Source: Planctomycetaceae bacterium
GTDB lineage: Bacteria > Planctomycetota > Planctomycetia > Pirellulales > Pirellulaceae
DNA: 64,000 bases
Assembly (NCBI GenBank): GCA_020638975.1
Contig: JACKHN010000004.1
Coordinates: forward strand, 1 to 64,000
Direction: 5' to 3'
The notes under the pieces were generated by a model. It saw only the letters and a program-made list of their open reading frames with translations. It ran no database searches and had not been told where the DNA came from. This document shows positions 1-11,039 of the stretch, piece by piece. Within the stretch, counting starts at the first letter, position 1. Every line of letters begins with the position of its first letter. Both the position numbers and the translations under genes were made by a program.

Positions 1-2
1 GC

Positions 3-3000
3 GATAACGACCTACTACTCGGTGGTGCGGCGCGCGATCGACTCGACGGCGGTCCTGGCTGGGACACGCTGTTCGGCTTTGGCGGCGATGACCGATTATG
101 GGGAGACGGTGGAGAAGGGCTGGCAAGCGATCACGATCAACTGTTCGCGGGGCGAGGCAATGACGACTTGGTTGGCGGCCAGGGAACGAATGACTTGTAC
201 GCATGGTCGTTCGATCCGGTATCAGACGCTTCCGAGAACTTCGGAATCTTCGTTACTCCTGCAGGCACGCTTGTTTCAGAGAACGATGCCGCTGGTTCGC
301 TGCCGAAGGAATCGACGGGCCTGAATCGAATACTCGGAGGACCGGGCGACGATCAACTGTTCGGCGGAACAGGAGTCGATTTCCTCTACGGCAATGGCGG
401 CAACGACACGCTGTTTCGCAGCGATGGCAGCACGTTTGAATCGCTGGACGATGGTCTGGCGGGCGATGCCTGGAAGCAATACGCTCGCGACACCGGCCAA
501 GTCTGGTATGTGGGCGGATCGAATGCCAGGGATGAGATCGCGGTTGACTTCGTCACCGAACCTGGACTGTTGACCGATCATCATCTGATCACACGGCTGA
601 CGGAGAACAATGGCAACTTCAGCTTTGCGGCCCAAGTGCGGCTTGACTTCGCGGCGTTGGATGGCGACGGCAATCCAGTCTGGGATCCGTCGGATATCGT
701 GGTGAACGCGAATCGGCTGGCCGAGTTCAATGCCCGACTCGAGGAGGAAGGAAACGAACCAGAAGATGATGCCGCGCGAGCAGCCTTGCTTGGCCAGATT
801 AAGCAAGCCGAAACGCGATTGGTCAACTCGCTGCTCCCGCCCGAAGGTGATTTCCAGGCCATCATCATCGATGCTCTGGGCGGCAACGATCGCGTGACGG
901 TTGGTCCGACCGTTCAAAAGACCGTGTGGATCGACGGTGGTGCGGGCGACGACGTGATCACGATCCGTGGCGGCAATGCAATCCTGGTTGATGAAGCCGA
1001 ACGATCACGCGACGCAAATGGTTTCGTGACTCGCAACGATGATCAAGACGCCGCTTTCCCGCTCTTCGGTTCTGAAGTGTCGTCGAATGTCGAGTTCAAT
1101 GGCTTAACGCTCGACAATCCGGATGACGAGGATTGGTTCACGTTCCAACTGCCAACGAACAACGCTTTGACGCTCTCGCTCGCAAGTGGTTCGCCGATCG
1201 ACATGTTAGACCTGGAAGTCTATCTGCCGGATCCGAGTGTTCCGGCGGGTCGAGTTCTTGTCGCGGAAGCGCGCTTTGAATCAAGCGGCGCCAGCGGCTC
1301 GATGTCGATTAGCGACTTGGTTCAGGATACAACGTACTTGTTGCGTGTCGTCAATACGAACAGCGTGCCGACGATCTACGATCTACGATTTGACCTCGGT
1401 TTCGGCGATTTCCAAACATTCCATCTCGGTCAACAAACCGACGTCATCCGTCGCGACGTGATTCTTGGCGGCGAAGGCAACGACATCCTTCAAGGCGGTG
1501 CCGGCGAAGACTGGATCTTCGGCGGCCCCGGCAACGATGTGCTCACTGGCGGTCTTGATCGGCAAGCCAGCGATTTGCTGTTCGCCGGCCCCGGCGACGA
1601 TACGTTCCAGATCATTCCTGACGCCTTGCCGCTGTTGGGCAATCAATCCAACACACAATTCGATCCTGCCACCGCCACGTTCCTGCCGACCTTCAGCGAT
1701 CAAATGATTGGCGGCGAGGGGAACGATCGCGTGTTGTTCCTTGGCGGTGATATTGATCGCCAAGGCTTTGTTGTGCCAGACTTCGCAGCGATACGGTACA
1801 ACACCGCTTTGCATCGCTACGAGTTTTCGAGCCTAGTGTGGGATATCGGTCGACAAGCCTTCGACTATGAAGACTTGAATGAGAACGAGATGCACGACGC
1901 CAATGAACCGTACGTGCAAGAGTTTCTCTTCTATCAGACTCGCGATGTCGAACAGACACAGATTGAGCTGCGGTCAGGCGATGATACGTTTCATGGCGAC
2001 GACGGCTATCACTTTACCGATTTCGACGGGAATCCGCTGCCGAGCGAATGGGGGATCAAGCTCGGCAACTTCGAGCAAGGTGCGCGTGAGGCGGCTTTGA
2101 TCGTCCGGGGCGGTCCCAGCGACGACGAACTGTTCGGTGGTGTGCTGGCCGACACGCTGGAAGGTGGAGCTGGCAATGACCTGATTGTTGGCGGTCTGGG
2201 CAACGACGATCTCCGCGGTGGGAGCGGCGACGACTTGATCTTTGGTAATGCTACTTCGTCACCAATGGCGCGATTACCGAAAGACGTGAATGCCGAGCCA
2301 TCGTTTGGGTTCTCGGAACCATTTACATTCACCCTGGCCGAACCTTTCTTTGCGGCAGTGGACGGTTCGTTAACGGGCATCGATTTGAGCGGACCGCTTC
2401 CGATAGACATCGGCGACGCGTTCGCGATCCAAAGCAACGAAGCGGCGTCGGTGATTCCGAACGTCGAGCCAATTGGCGATTTCGATGGCGATGGAGGCGA
2501 GGATTTCCTGCTGCGTGGCGACGGATTCAGCTACCTGATGTTTCGCCCTGCCTCTCTTGACAGCGTGGAAAACGTAGTTGATGCCGCCGACATCGTGATC
2601 GATCACCAACAGTTGGGCACGCCGAGTCAGGGTATTGGCGATCTGAACTTGGATGGAGCAGACGACTTGGCATTTGTGCGGTCTGACGGATCATCAAGCG
2701 TGGTGACTGTTGTGTTTGGGGGAGTGGGGCCCTGGCCGCGCATGTGGGATGCCGAGTTCGTAACGAGTACGTTGAATGCCGCGAACAGCCGTGTCCTTCG
2801 CTTCGAGGACATTGACCTCTCGCCACGCGACGTCTCGGTCGCGCTGCTGCAATACGATTCCGATTCACGCTCGGATCTCCTGATAAGTTCGACATCGACA
2901 TTGGGCACCGCGACGCTCAGCACGACATTCGTTCCTGGCTCGAGCCCCGTGGAAGCGGGGGCAATCGAATTTGATGGTGCTGCCTTTGCGGTTCAAAACT

Positions 3001-6000
3001 CGAATGAGCTGGTGAAGGTCAACGATGGCGTCGTGTCGGCGGTTTCGTTTGAATCGCCACCCGCTGGACTGGACAGAATCTTTGATTTGACCGTCGCATC
3101 AGGCGAGTTGTACTTCATCGCCGAAATGAACGATATCTCCTACGTGTATAAGCTGACCGATGCATCTGCCGAAGCGACGTTTGTCGGTTTTCCGTCTCGT
3201 TACCGGAACTTGTTCCAAGTCGGTGGCCGATTGCTGGCAGATGTCTCCCGATCAAGCGGTGCCAGGGAAACGATTAACGTGCTGAGTGGCGAGACGCTCT
3301 TCACAGGAGAGAACGAAGATCCGATCGCGTTTTTTGATGGTCGCCCGGCGGAATCGCTCTACTTCTCTGACGGACACGAGTTGTGGAGCTATCAGGATGA
3401 ATTCTCGGGGGATCCGGACTATCAAACTGCGGCGCGTGTCAGCGAGCGATTTCCTGAATTCGGTACGTTAGCGCCCAACAATCCATTAGATCTGACGGTG
3501 ATTGGAGATTCGCTTTACTTCGTCGCGGACACTCCAGAGATTGGCCGCGAGCTATGGCGATTTGATCCCACCAACACCACGACGCCGCTGACAGTGATCG
3601 ATGTGCTGCCAGACGAGGCTGGGTCTCGTCCGCAGAATCTGACTTCGTTTGGCGACGCACTATTGTTCTCGGCAATCGGCGGACCGGAAGGTCGCGAGCT
3701 TTGGGTGTATCACGCTGGCGGTGGCGCGCGGCTTGCGGCGGACATCAACCCAGGTGGTAGTTCCTCACCAATGGAGTTTGTTGAGTTTGATGGCTACGTC
3801 TACTTCAATGCGACGGTAGAGGGTGCCAAACAACTGTGGCGCTACGGTGGCGATAGCGCACAGTTGGTGAGTTCCTCAAATAACATTACGCCCCGCTTCG
3901 TGAACTCAAATGAACTTTACCTCTCGCATCCCAGCGGCCTGCTGCGACTCGGCGGCACGGAGACAATCGGCTATATCTACTCGGGGGCGGCGATTGCGGC
4001 CGGCACGGCGACGGGGGCCGCCGACGCCGACACGGTCCTGAGTTTCGATCGCGGCTCTTATTTCAGATCGCAGCATGTTTCCGTCCAACTGGCTGGTGAT
4101 GTCGATGGCGATGCACGCGATGACCTGTTGATCGCTGGGCCTTCGCTTCGCGGGCTGCTGTTGGGCAACACTTCGCCGCCGGCATTCTCAAATGTGCTGA
4201 ATCTGGCTGAAGCGGCCGCTGTCTATGACACGACGCAAGCAGGCAGGCTGACCGCGGTGACGCTGGGCGATCTAAACAACGATGGTTACGACGATTTCGG
4301 ATTCGTTGTTGGACGAGTGAGTCCTCCCGACGAGAAAGACCTCCAGATTTTCTATGGGTCGGCAGCGCCTGGTTCGATTGACCTGAACTCGCCCGAATTC
4401 GTCGTGCGCGGAGGCAAGGAACTGACAGCCACTGCCGGCGACTTCAACAACGATGGACAGATGGACCTCGCCGTTGCAACCAGCCATACCGACGATGACG
4501 TAGCGGTCTATTGGTCCGTTGCGGTTCGCGCGCCCGTGTTGGATCTGGACGACGCCGATGTGACGATTCCGATCGATACGTCCGCGGGTGTTGAGGACTT
4601 ACTGGCCGAGGGACGATTCGGCCAAGGCCTTCGCTTGAATGACTCCTCGTACCTCGATGTACCACCATCAGTTGCTCAGGATCTAACCGCGTTCACCTGG
4701 GACTTCCGACTACAGGGCAATGGAAGAATCTTCGCGGATTCGGCGAATCGTGACTACACAATCGATGTTACGAGCGACAAAGTGCTTTTCACGTATGGCG
4801 GAATGCAGGCAGTATGGGACCTTCCCTTCAACACAAGCGATATGCAGTGGCGAGACTATAGCCTCGCCGTGAGCGACGCCGACAATGGCGCGTACGCCAA
4901 GCTGTTCGTCGATGGCTTCTCCTTTGGCCGGCACGAGAACTCCTTCGGACATCCATTCTTGCTCGCGGACACCTATGACAGCATTGTCATTGGAGACACC
5001 GTTACGACCGGTTTCTATGACGAAGTTCGATTGTGGGACTACGCGCGAGGTGTCGGGACCGTGCGACGTGCCTTGGGAAACACCGTGCCAGCGGACAGCG
5101 AAGGGCTTCGGATTTATCTGAACATGGAATCGGTAACGAATGGCGACGTACAGGACTTGGCTGGCGGCGTGAGTGCGACGCTCACCGGATCCGCGATATT
5201 TGAGCCAAGCAGCGCGTCGATTGCGAACGCACTACCGTCTCTTCCCGCGATCGATCTCAACGCCGATGGTATCGACGATCTGCTGATTGGCGCTCGCGCA
5301 GTGCCCGACAACGCAGAGGATCAAGACACGCTGCTAGGCCGGACGTATGTCGTCTATGGCTCGAACATTCTCGTGACGCTTCCAACAGCAGCCATTCGTT
5401 CGCTGGAGAATTTCTCCGTGCCCGGAAGCGGCTCGTTTGTCAAGAACCGCGGAACTGGTAGACCAGAGATCTTCCGGGACGGTGGGGAACCGTTCGCGTT
5501 GTCAGGGGCGAACACCGAACAATGGTTCCGCTTCTCCACGCTGGGCGATGGTAGCGTCGGCGATTCGATTCAACTGATTCCAGAATCGCCACTACACGCT
5601 TTCAACGGCGATGTTTTGACGATGGCGATTTTCGATTCGATGGGCCGTCGATTGCCCCAGGAGTCGCAGGCTTTTGACCTGCGTGACTTGGAAGCCGGGG
5701 ATTACCTGCTGCGAGTCTCTGGGCAGCCATCCGTGCCCTATCACTTCAAAATGAACGCACCGACCGCTGGGCACACGCATGAGACCAGCACGTTACCGGA
5801 TCGCGATGTTGTGGATGGCGGTGAGGGACGCGATACGCTGTATGGGAACGACGACCTCGATCGGATCTATGGCCGTAGCGGCGGTGATACGCTGATCGGC
5901 GAGTCTATCGAATTGCGAGACCTCGGCCCCAATGACACGATCGCTGCCGTCGCGGCGGGCGAACTGAGCGGCAACGTGAACCTGCCCGAACGCGATCCGG

Positions 6001-9000
6001 TGGTCGCGATTGTCGACGTCGGATTGCGGACTGCGATTGCCGCCGAGTTGAATATTCCGATCACCACGGGCGTCTATAACTTCCAGACGGTTTCGTTCCT
6101 CGCCAGCGAAATCCGCGAATCCCAACTGGCAACGATCACGGCGCTGGATGCGGCTGACTTTGGAGTCGCCAGTGTCACCGACCTATCGAAGCTGCCTTAT
6201 CTTCGGAGTTTGGATCTCTCTGATAATCATCCGTCGCTGGCAAATGTTGATCCGCTGGGAGCATTGCCCGAGTTGCGTCATCTGTCCCTCGAGGGCAGTT
6301 TCAATGCACAGATTGGGCGAACTCAATTTAATTGGAACCAGTTGCTGCAACTGGAGACGCTCAAAACGTCGCCCAGCCACCTCCACACTTTCCCTGCAAA
6401 TCACGTTGTCGACGAAGGGAGTACGATTAGCTTCCAAACGGCTTCGAATGGAAGATATCGAATCGTGGATATCCTGGGCACGCCGCAACCGATCTTCGAC
6501 GCCCTCGGTGAAACGCTCAGTACAACGAGATTCCAGTTCACATTCACTCCTCCTGACGATCTGGCATATTACTTGGAGAGACAACCCTTTGGTGCCAGCC
6601 AATATTCTCCCCTCCTCCCTCTGTTAGTACAGAATGTCGCACCGACGATTGCTGGTGTGCCTAGTACGATCACCCTGAACGAGGACCAGACTCGCACGGT
6701 GTCCGACCTTCTCACGGGCATTACTTTCACCGACCCCGCTGATCCGCTCGTCCCGCAGGTAACCGTTACCGACAGCAGCGGCACGACGACTGATCTCACG
6801 ACGGGTTCGCTCGCGATGAAGGACGACGTGATCACGTTGGATCCCGCGATTATCGACAAGGCGACAGAAGTTACGGCGACATTCTGGCTGAAGACGAGCA
6901 AGACAGGCCCGCAAGGTGTGATCAGTGGCGCGAAGTCCGATGACGACAACAATGAATACCTGCTCTTCCTCAACTCGGCGACGTCGGTCGCATTCTGGTC
7001 TGCGGGGACCAGTACGAGTTGGTCCGGTTTGCCATCGTTGGCGGACGACCAGTGGCACCACATTGCCATGGTCGCGGATGCCAACAACGATGCGGTGACT
7101 CTGTATCTAGATCGCGTTTCGCAAGGCTCGAAGTCGTTCGCCTTCGACGCCTTCGAGATCGCCGCGAACGGCTTGGTCGTCGGCCAGGACCAAGATGATG
7201 TTGGCGGCAAATTCCAGCCATCACAAACGCTGGACGGAAACCTGGACGAACTGGCCATCTGGCGACGAGCGCTGAGTGCGGATCAAATCGCGACGATCTT
7301 TACAGCGGGTGTCACTCGGGTACCAGACGATCTTGCGGCGTACTACCCTTTCAACGATGGAAGTGGTAATACGATTCGCGACTCGAGCGGAAACGGCCGA
7401 GATGGGGTGCTGACCAGCTATCTGCCCACGACGGATCCACACTACACCACGGTAGATCCCGGCGCGAAGCCGCAATGGTCGACCGAAAGTGCCGTTGCCG
7501 AGCGGGCGTTTGTGGCACTCGATGAAGGCACCTCCGTGCTGACGATCACCGTGCACGATGGCGATGGCGGAACGGCCGTGGCACAATCAACGATTCAAGT
7601 GTTGAATCTCCCGCCGATTGCGAACTTCCCCGTGCCCATTGAGTCGGGCAACAGATGGACATTTGATGCGTCACAGTCGACCGACCCGGGTCCGTTGGAC
7701 GCCGAGAATCTGACGTATCGTTGGGAAGTCAGCTCGGTGGGTGCAGGACTGCAGCAGACGTTCACGGGCATGACGTTTGACTTCACACCACCGTTTGCCG
7801 GCACGTACAACATCGAATTGACGGTCACTGACCCCGGCGGCTTGTCGGACACGACAGCGCTCAGCATCACGTCGCACCCGTTCGCCGACATCTCTGTCGA
7901 CTTGCCGCTGTTTGGCGGAACCAACACTTTCGAAGTGAACGAGGGAGACACGATACGAATCGACGCGACCGGTTCTTCACCGCTGGCGCCCTTTGGAAAC
8001 TCCAGCCGAGTCTACCACTGGGAGATCTTCGACGAAGGCATCGGATTTGGCGGGCCGATTCCCAACGCGCCGATACTGGAGTTCACACCGCGTGTTCGCG
8101 GCTTTGCCACGATCAATCTGACGATCGAAGACACCGTCGATGGTGTCACGTTGGAGAGTCTCGAGCGAGCGAGAGTCTTTCTCTCCGTGGCGAATGTTGC
8201 ACCAGTCCTCGAGATCGGAGATGATCTCTTCACCGACGAAGGCGTCATCTTCACCATCACTCCGGCCATCATTGACCCCGGGGCCAATGAGTTCGGATTC
8301 AACTATGAATGGGAACTGCCCGACGGCATCGAGCAGTTGACCTTCGATGCCCCGACGTTCCAGTTCCGGGCCACCGACAATGGAGTCTATGAGATCGGCC
8401 TGACGGTCGACGATGGCGGCGACTTCTTTAATAACTTCGGCGGCGAGCCCGGATTCAGCGAGTTGGATACGCTCACAGTCACCGTGGCCAATTTGCCGCC
8501 GACGATCAACTCGATCAATGCCGACGGCGATCTGAGCGAATCAAGTCTCGGCGGAAATGGAACGTTGCTGAGCGTCAACTTCCTTGACGCTGCTAACGAA
8601 GCGGGCGGCGACGACGGCATCCTGCGAGCCAACGATAGCCGATCCTTCGACTTTGTCTGGGAGCTTGGCGACGGTTCGCCATCGCAAACAACGACGCGTC
8701 CGTTCCTCGTGCACTTCTTCCCGGATAGTGGCACCTATGATTGGTCCGTGACCGTGATCGATAAGGACGGCGGCACGGCAGACCAGCAAGGAAGTGTGAC
8801 CATCGAGAACGAGGCACCTGCTGGCTTGAACCTCGACGCTCCTGATGGTGCCGAAGATGACTTGCTCCTGTTCAGCGGCTCGTTCAGCGATCTCGATGGA
8901 GTAGTTGGTGAGGTCGACTTGGAACCGGTTCGCGGCCAGATTGACTATGGTGACGGGAGCGTTCGCGATCTTGTCTTCCAAAGCAGCACCGACGGCACAA

Positions 9001-11039
9001 TGCGGACCTACACGTTTGCGACCGGTCATGCCTACCGTCGAGGTGGCGATTATTCGGTCACCGTTACCGTCTGGGATGACGATGGCGGGATGTCGCAGGT
9101 TACCGAGAGCATCTCCGTTTCGCACGTCAACGACGATCCGCGCACGGGACTTGATCGGATCGCGATTACGGCTGATTCGACCGCCACGAGCATCAATGTC
9201 CTCCGCAACGATTCGTCATCGCCAGATCCCGCGGAGACGTTGGTGGTGACTGACGTTACATCCGGGTTGCACGGCGGCATCACTTCGATCGATACCGTCA
9301 GCGGCCAAGTACTTTACACGCCACGTTCCGGGTTCGTAGGGATCGACCGTTTCACCTACACTCTATCCGATGGCAACGGTGGCACTGCAGATGGCGACGT
9401 GATCGTCAATGTTATGCCGGTCGATGTCAAGCGTTTGGTCATTGACACCAGTGGAGCATTTGCATCTTCGTCGCTTGAGATTCGATTCATTGGCTCCCTG
9501 GTTGAGGTCACTGATCTTGTTAATGGCGTGCTGCTTGAAAGCAGGAACGTCCTGCCTCTTGAACAAATCGACATACTCGGTCGCGACGATGTTGAAGAAA
9601 CGTTTTCATTCGTAGTGGACAGCGCGCAGTTACTAACGATCGAGAATGGCATTCAGGTCAACGCCGGCAGCGGTGGTGGCGACATCGTTCGTATTTCTGG
9701 TACAGCGGCGGTCGCAGTTCAGCTGTTGGCAAAAGATTCGACGACGGGTGAACGAGTTGTGCAGATTCGCAACGATAAGAAGGCACTTGCAATCAGAGCG
9801 TTCGAAGTCGAGCGATTCGATTCGTCGTACCCGCTGGTAGATCTTGATGCCGACCAACTTGACGTCGGAGATAACACGGTATCGGTCAGTAAAGAGCTGA
9901 ACGTCGAGAGTTTCAAGACGATCACGATTGGCGGGCCCAATGGCCCCGGCACCTTGAATGCGTTTGGCGGAATTGAGATCGATTTCGGTGGTAAGCTTGC
10001 CGGCCTAGGTACGATTTCAGGAACGCTCGTCAATCAGGGACTCATTGCAGGCCCCGATCCAAACAGTGGCGGGCAACTGATTCTAAGCGGCACGCTGAAA
10101 GGCGCGGGCAACTTTACCGGCAGCATCGTGATCACCGGATCCTTCCAACCCGGCAACAGCCCTGCTGAAGTCAGCTTCGATGGCGATCTTGCCTTTGCAG
10201 ATTCAACTTCCTTGGAGATTGAAGTGGTTGGGTCTGGGGCGACGGTGAAGCACGACCGACTTGTCGTCGCCGGCAACTTCGCCGCCGACGGAACCCTGAA
10301 TGTGCGGCCCAAGGGCGTGTCGCTAAGTGCGACGGGGGGCGCAGGCACTCTCGGGCTCTTCGAGCGACTCCCAATTCTCCAGGCGAAATCGATCACCGGT
10401 CAATTTGATGCGGAACTCGTTCAAAGCATCACGCCGGTGAATGCAGGCTTGTACTTGGATGTTTTGCAAACCGATACCGCCATAGAACTGGTCGTCATGC
10501 CCACCACTTGGCAGAATCCGCTCAAGACCCTCGACGTGAACTTCGATGGTAGGGTCTCGCCCGTCGATGCACTCATCGTCATCAACACGATTATTGACCG
10601 TGGCACGCGAATCCTTGGCGTGCCGTCTGCTAAGACGGGTAATCCGCCACTGTTCTTTTACGATACGAACGGTGACGGAACCGTCAGTCCGCTCGACGCA
10701 CTCGTCGTTATCAACCGATTAATTCAGCTTGGTAGCGGCAGTGCAGAAGGAGAGTTCAGTTTCCCCGAGAGCTATGTTGCTTTTTCCGGAAACTCAGTGT
10801 GTGAGCAAGATTCTGGAATTGAACTCTCCAGGATCTCACGGGCCAAACCAGCGACGCGTTCAACCGTTCTCAATTCGCAGGCAACATCACCTAACCAACA
10901 ATTGGAACAACCGTTGTCGTCAGACGGTCAGGTGTCCGATAGAACATTCTCGGCCCTCGCAAAACGCGAGACTTGGAATGCCTTGAAGGTGGATTCTGCG
11001 TTGCTCGACATCGTTGATGAACTCGTGGAATGCGACTAA
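3..11039 (+). CDS. Giant secreted RTX / FG-GAP / LamG / PKD / dockerin protein (5' end missing)
   Basis: The frame is open to the first base, so the start lies left of the window. An ATG at 168 is internal, because RTX-type GGxGxD nonapeptides already precede it. Domains by nucleotide: RTX repeats at about 3-450, 1440-1560, 2100-2250 and 5800-5910; pre-peptidase C-terminal-like folds at about 1080-1420 and 5470-5760; FG-GAP/VCBS repeats at about 2450-2920, 4080-4500 and 5230-5330; ELWxxDGT-like propeller repeats (GRELWRF, GRELWVY) at about 3040-3960; LamG-like folds at about 4560-5170 and 6700-7390; a short leucine-rich stretch at about 6120-6330; PKD-like domains at about 7600-9130; a tandem Ig/cadherin-like domain at about 9140-9420; autotransporter-style GTL/G repeats at about 9850-10500; and a type I dockerin at about 10510-10740 with two DxNxDGxVSPxDAL loops. 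It is probably a cell-surface or secreted calcium-dependent adhesin. Export route and ligand are not visible. Confidence 0.9.
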   Translation, partial: DNDLLLGGAARDRLDGGPGWDTLFGFGGDDRLWGDGGEGLASDHDQLFAGRGNDDLVGGQGTNDLYAWSFDPVSDASENFGIFVTPAGTLVSENDAAGSLPKESTGLNRILGGPGDDQLFGGTGVDFLYGNGGNDTLFRSDGSTFESLDDGLAGDAWKQYARDTGQVWYVGGSNARDEIAVDFVTEPGLLTDHHLITRLTENNGNFSFAAQVRLDFAALDGDGNPVWDPSDIVVNANRLAEFNARLEEEGNEPEDDAARAALLGQIKQAETRLVNSLLPPEGDFQAIIIDALGGNDRVTVGPTVQKTVWIDGGAGDDVITIRGGNAILVDEAERSRDANGFVTRNDDQDAAFPLFGSEVSSNVEFNGLTLDNPDDEDWFTFQLPTNNALTLSLASGSPIDMLDLEVYLPDPSVPAGRVLVAEARFESSGASGSMSISDLVQDTTYLLRVVNTNSVPTIYDLRFDLGFGDFQTFHLGQQTDVIRRDVILGGEGNDILQGGAGEDWIFGGPGNDVLTGGLDRQASDLLFAGPGDDTFQIIPDALPLLGNQSNTQFDPATATFLPTFSDQMIGGEGNDRVLFLGGDIDRQGFVVPDFAAIRYNTALHRYEFSSLVWDIGRQAFDYEDLNENEMHDANEPYVQEFLFYQTRDVEQTQIELRSGDDTFHGDDGYHFTDFDGNPLPSEWGIKLGNFEQGAREAALIVRGGPSDDELFGGVLADTLEGGAGNDLIVGGLGNDDLRGGSGDDLIFGNATSSPMARLPKDVNAEPSFGFSEPFTFTLAEPFFAAVDGSLTGIDLSGPLPIDIGDAFAIQSNEAASVIPNVEPIGDFDGDGGEDFLLRGDGFSYLMFRPASLDSVENVVDAADIVIDHQQLGTPSQGIGDLNLDGADDLAFVRSDGSSSVVTVVFGGVGPWPRMWDAEFVTSTLNAANSRVLRFEDIDLSPRDVSVALLQYDSDSRSDLLISSTSTLGTATLSTTFVPGSSPVEAGAIEFDGAAFAVQNSNELVKVNDGVVSAVSFESPPAGLDRIFDLTVASGELYFIAEMNDISYVYKLTDASAEATFVGFPSRYRNLFQVGGRLLADVSRSSGARETINVLSGETLFTGENEDPIAFFDGRPAESLYFSDGHELWSYQDEFSGDPDYQTAARVSERFPEFGTLAPNNPLDLTVIGDSLYFVADTPEIGRELWRFDPTNTTTPLTVIDVLPDEAGSRPQNLTSFGDALLFSAIGGPEGRELWVYHAGGGARLAADINPGGSSSPMEFVEFDGYVYFNATVEGAKQLWRYGGDSAQLVSSSNNITPRFVNSNELYLSHPSGLLRLGGTETIGYIYSGAAIAAGTATGAADADTVLSFDRGSYFRSQHVSVQLAGDVDGDARDDLLIAGPSLRGLLLGNTSPPAFSNVLNLAEAAAVYDTTQAGRLTAVTLGDLNNDGYDDFGFVVGRVSPPDEKDLQIFYGSAAPGSIDLNSPEFVVRGGKELTATAGDFNNDGQMDLAVATSHTDDDVAVYWSVAVRAPVLDLDDADVTIPIDTSAGVEDLLAEGRFGQGLRLNDSSYLDVPPSVAQDLTAFTWDFRLQGNGRIFADSANRDYTIDVTSDKVLFTYGGMQAVWDLPFNTSDMQWRDYSLAVSDADNGAYAKLFVDGFSFGRHENSFGHPFLLADTYDSIVIGDTVTTGFYDEVRLWDYARGVGTVRRALGNTVPADSEGLRIYLNMESVTNGDVQDLAGGVSATLTGSAIFEPSSASIANALPSLPAIDLNADGIDDLLIGARAVPDNAEDQDTLLGRTYVVYGSNILVTLPTAAIRSLENFSVPGSGSFVKNRGTGRPEIFRDGGEPFALSGANTEQWFRFSTLGDGSVGDSIQLIPESPLHAFNGDVLTMAIFDSMGRRLPQESQAFDLRDLEAGDYLLRVSGQPSVPYHFKMNAPTAGHTHETSTLPDRDVVDGGEGRDTLYGNDDLDRIYGRSGGDTLIGESIELRDLGPNDTIAAVAAGELSGNVNLPERDPVVAIVDVGLRTAIAAELNIPITTGVYNFQTVSFLASEIRESQLATITALDAADFGVASVTDLSKLPYLRSLDLSDNHPSLANVDPLGALPELRHLSLEGSFNAQIGRTQFNWNQLLQLETLKTSPSHLHTFPANHVVDEGSTISFQTASNGRYRIVDILGTPQPIFDALGETLSTTRFQFTFTPPDDLAYYLERQPFGASQYSPLLPLLVQNVAPTIAGVPSTITLNEDQTRTVSDLLTGITFTDPADPLVPQVTVTDSSGTTTDLTTGSLAMKDDVITLDPAIIDKATEVTATFWLKTSKTGPQGVISGAKSDDDNNEYLLFLNSATSVAFWSAGTSTSWSGLPSLADDQWHHIAMVADANNDAVTLYLDRVSQGSKSFAFDAFEIAANGLVVGQDQDDVGGKFQPSQTLDGNLDELAIWRRALSADQIATIFTAGVTRVPDDLAAYYPFNDGSGNTIRDSSGNGRDGVLTSYLPTTDPHYTTVDPGAKPQWSTESAVAERAFVALDEGTSVLTITVHDGDGGTAVAQSTIQVLNLPPIANFPVPIESGNRWTFDASQSTDPGPLDAENLTYRWEVSSVGAGLQQTFTGMTFDFTPPFAGTYNIELTVTDPGGLSDTTALSITSHPFADISVDLPLFGGTNTFEVNEGDTIRIDATGSSPLAPFGNSSRVYHWEIFDEGIGFGGPIPNAPILEFTPRVRGFATINLTIEDTVDGVTLESLERARVFLSVANVAPVLEIGDDLFTDEGVIFTITPAIIDPGANEFGFNYEWELPDGIEQLTFDAPTFQFRATDNGVYEIGLTVDDGGDFFNNFGGEPGFSELDTLTVTVANLPPTINSINADGDLSESSLGGNGTLLSVNFLDAANEAGGDDGILRANDSRSFDFVWELGDGSPSQTTTRPFLVHFFPDSGTYDWSVTVIDKDGGTADQQGSVTIENEAPAGLNLDAPDGAEDDLLLFSGSFSDLDGVVGEVDLEPVRGQIDYGDGSVRDLVFQSSTDGTMRTYTFATGHAYRRGGDYSVTVTVWDDDGGMSQVTESISVSHVNDDPRTGLDRIAITADSTATSINVLRNDSSSPDPAETLVVTDVTSGLHGGITSIDTVSGQVLYTPRSGFVGIDRFTYTLSDGNGGTADGDVIVNVMPVDVKRLVIDTSGAFASSSLEIRFIGSLVEVTDLVNGVLLESRNVLPLEQIDILGRDDVEETFSFVVDSAQLLTIENGIQVNAGSGGGDIVRISGTAAVAVQLLAKDSTTGERVVQIRNDKKALAIRAFEVERFDSSYPLVDLDADQLDVGDNTVSVSKELNVESFKTITIGGPNGPGTLNAFGGIEIDFGGKLAGLGTISGTLVNQGLIAGPDPNSGGQLILSGTLKGAGNFTGSIVITGSFQPGNSPAEVSFDGDLAFADSTSLEIEVVGSGATVKHDRLVVAGNFAADGTLNVRPKGVSLSATGGAGTLGLFERLPILQAKSITGQFDAELVQSITPVNAGLYLDVLQTDTAIELVVMPTTWQNPLKTLDVNFDGRVSPVDALIVINTIIDRGTRILGVPSAKTGNPPLFFYDTNGDGTVSPLDALVVINRLIQLGSGSAEGEFSFPESYVAFSGNSVCEQDSGIELSRISRAKPATRSTVLNSQATSPNQQLEQPLSSDGQVSDRTFSALAKRETWNALKVDSALLDIVDELVECD

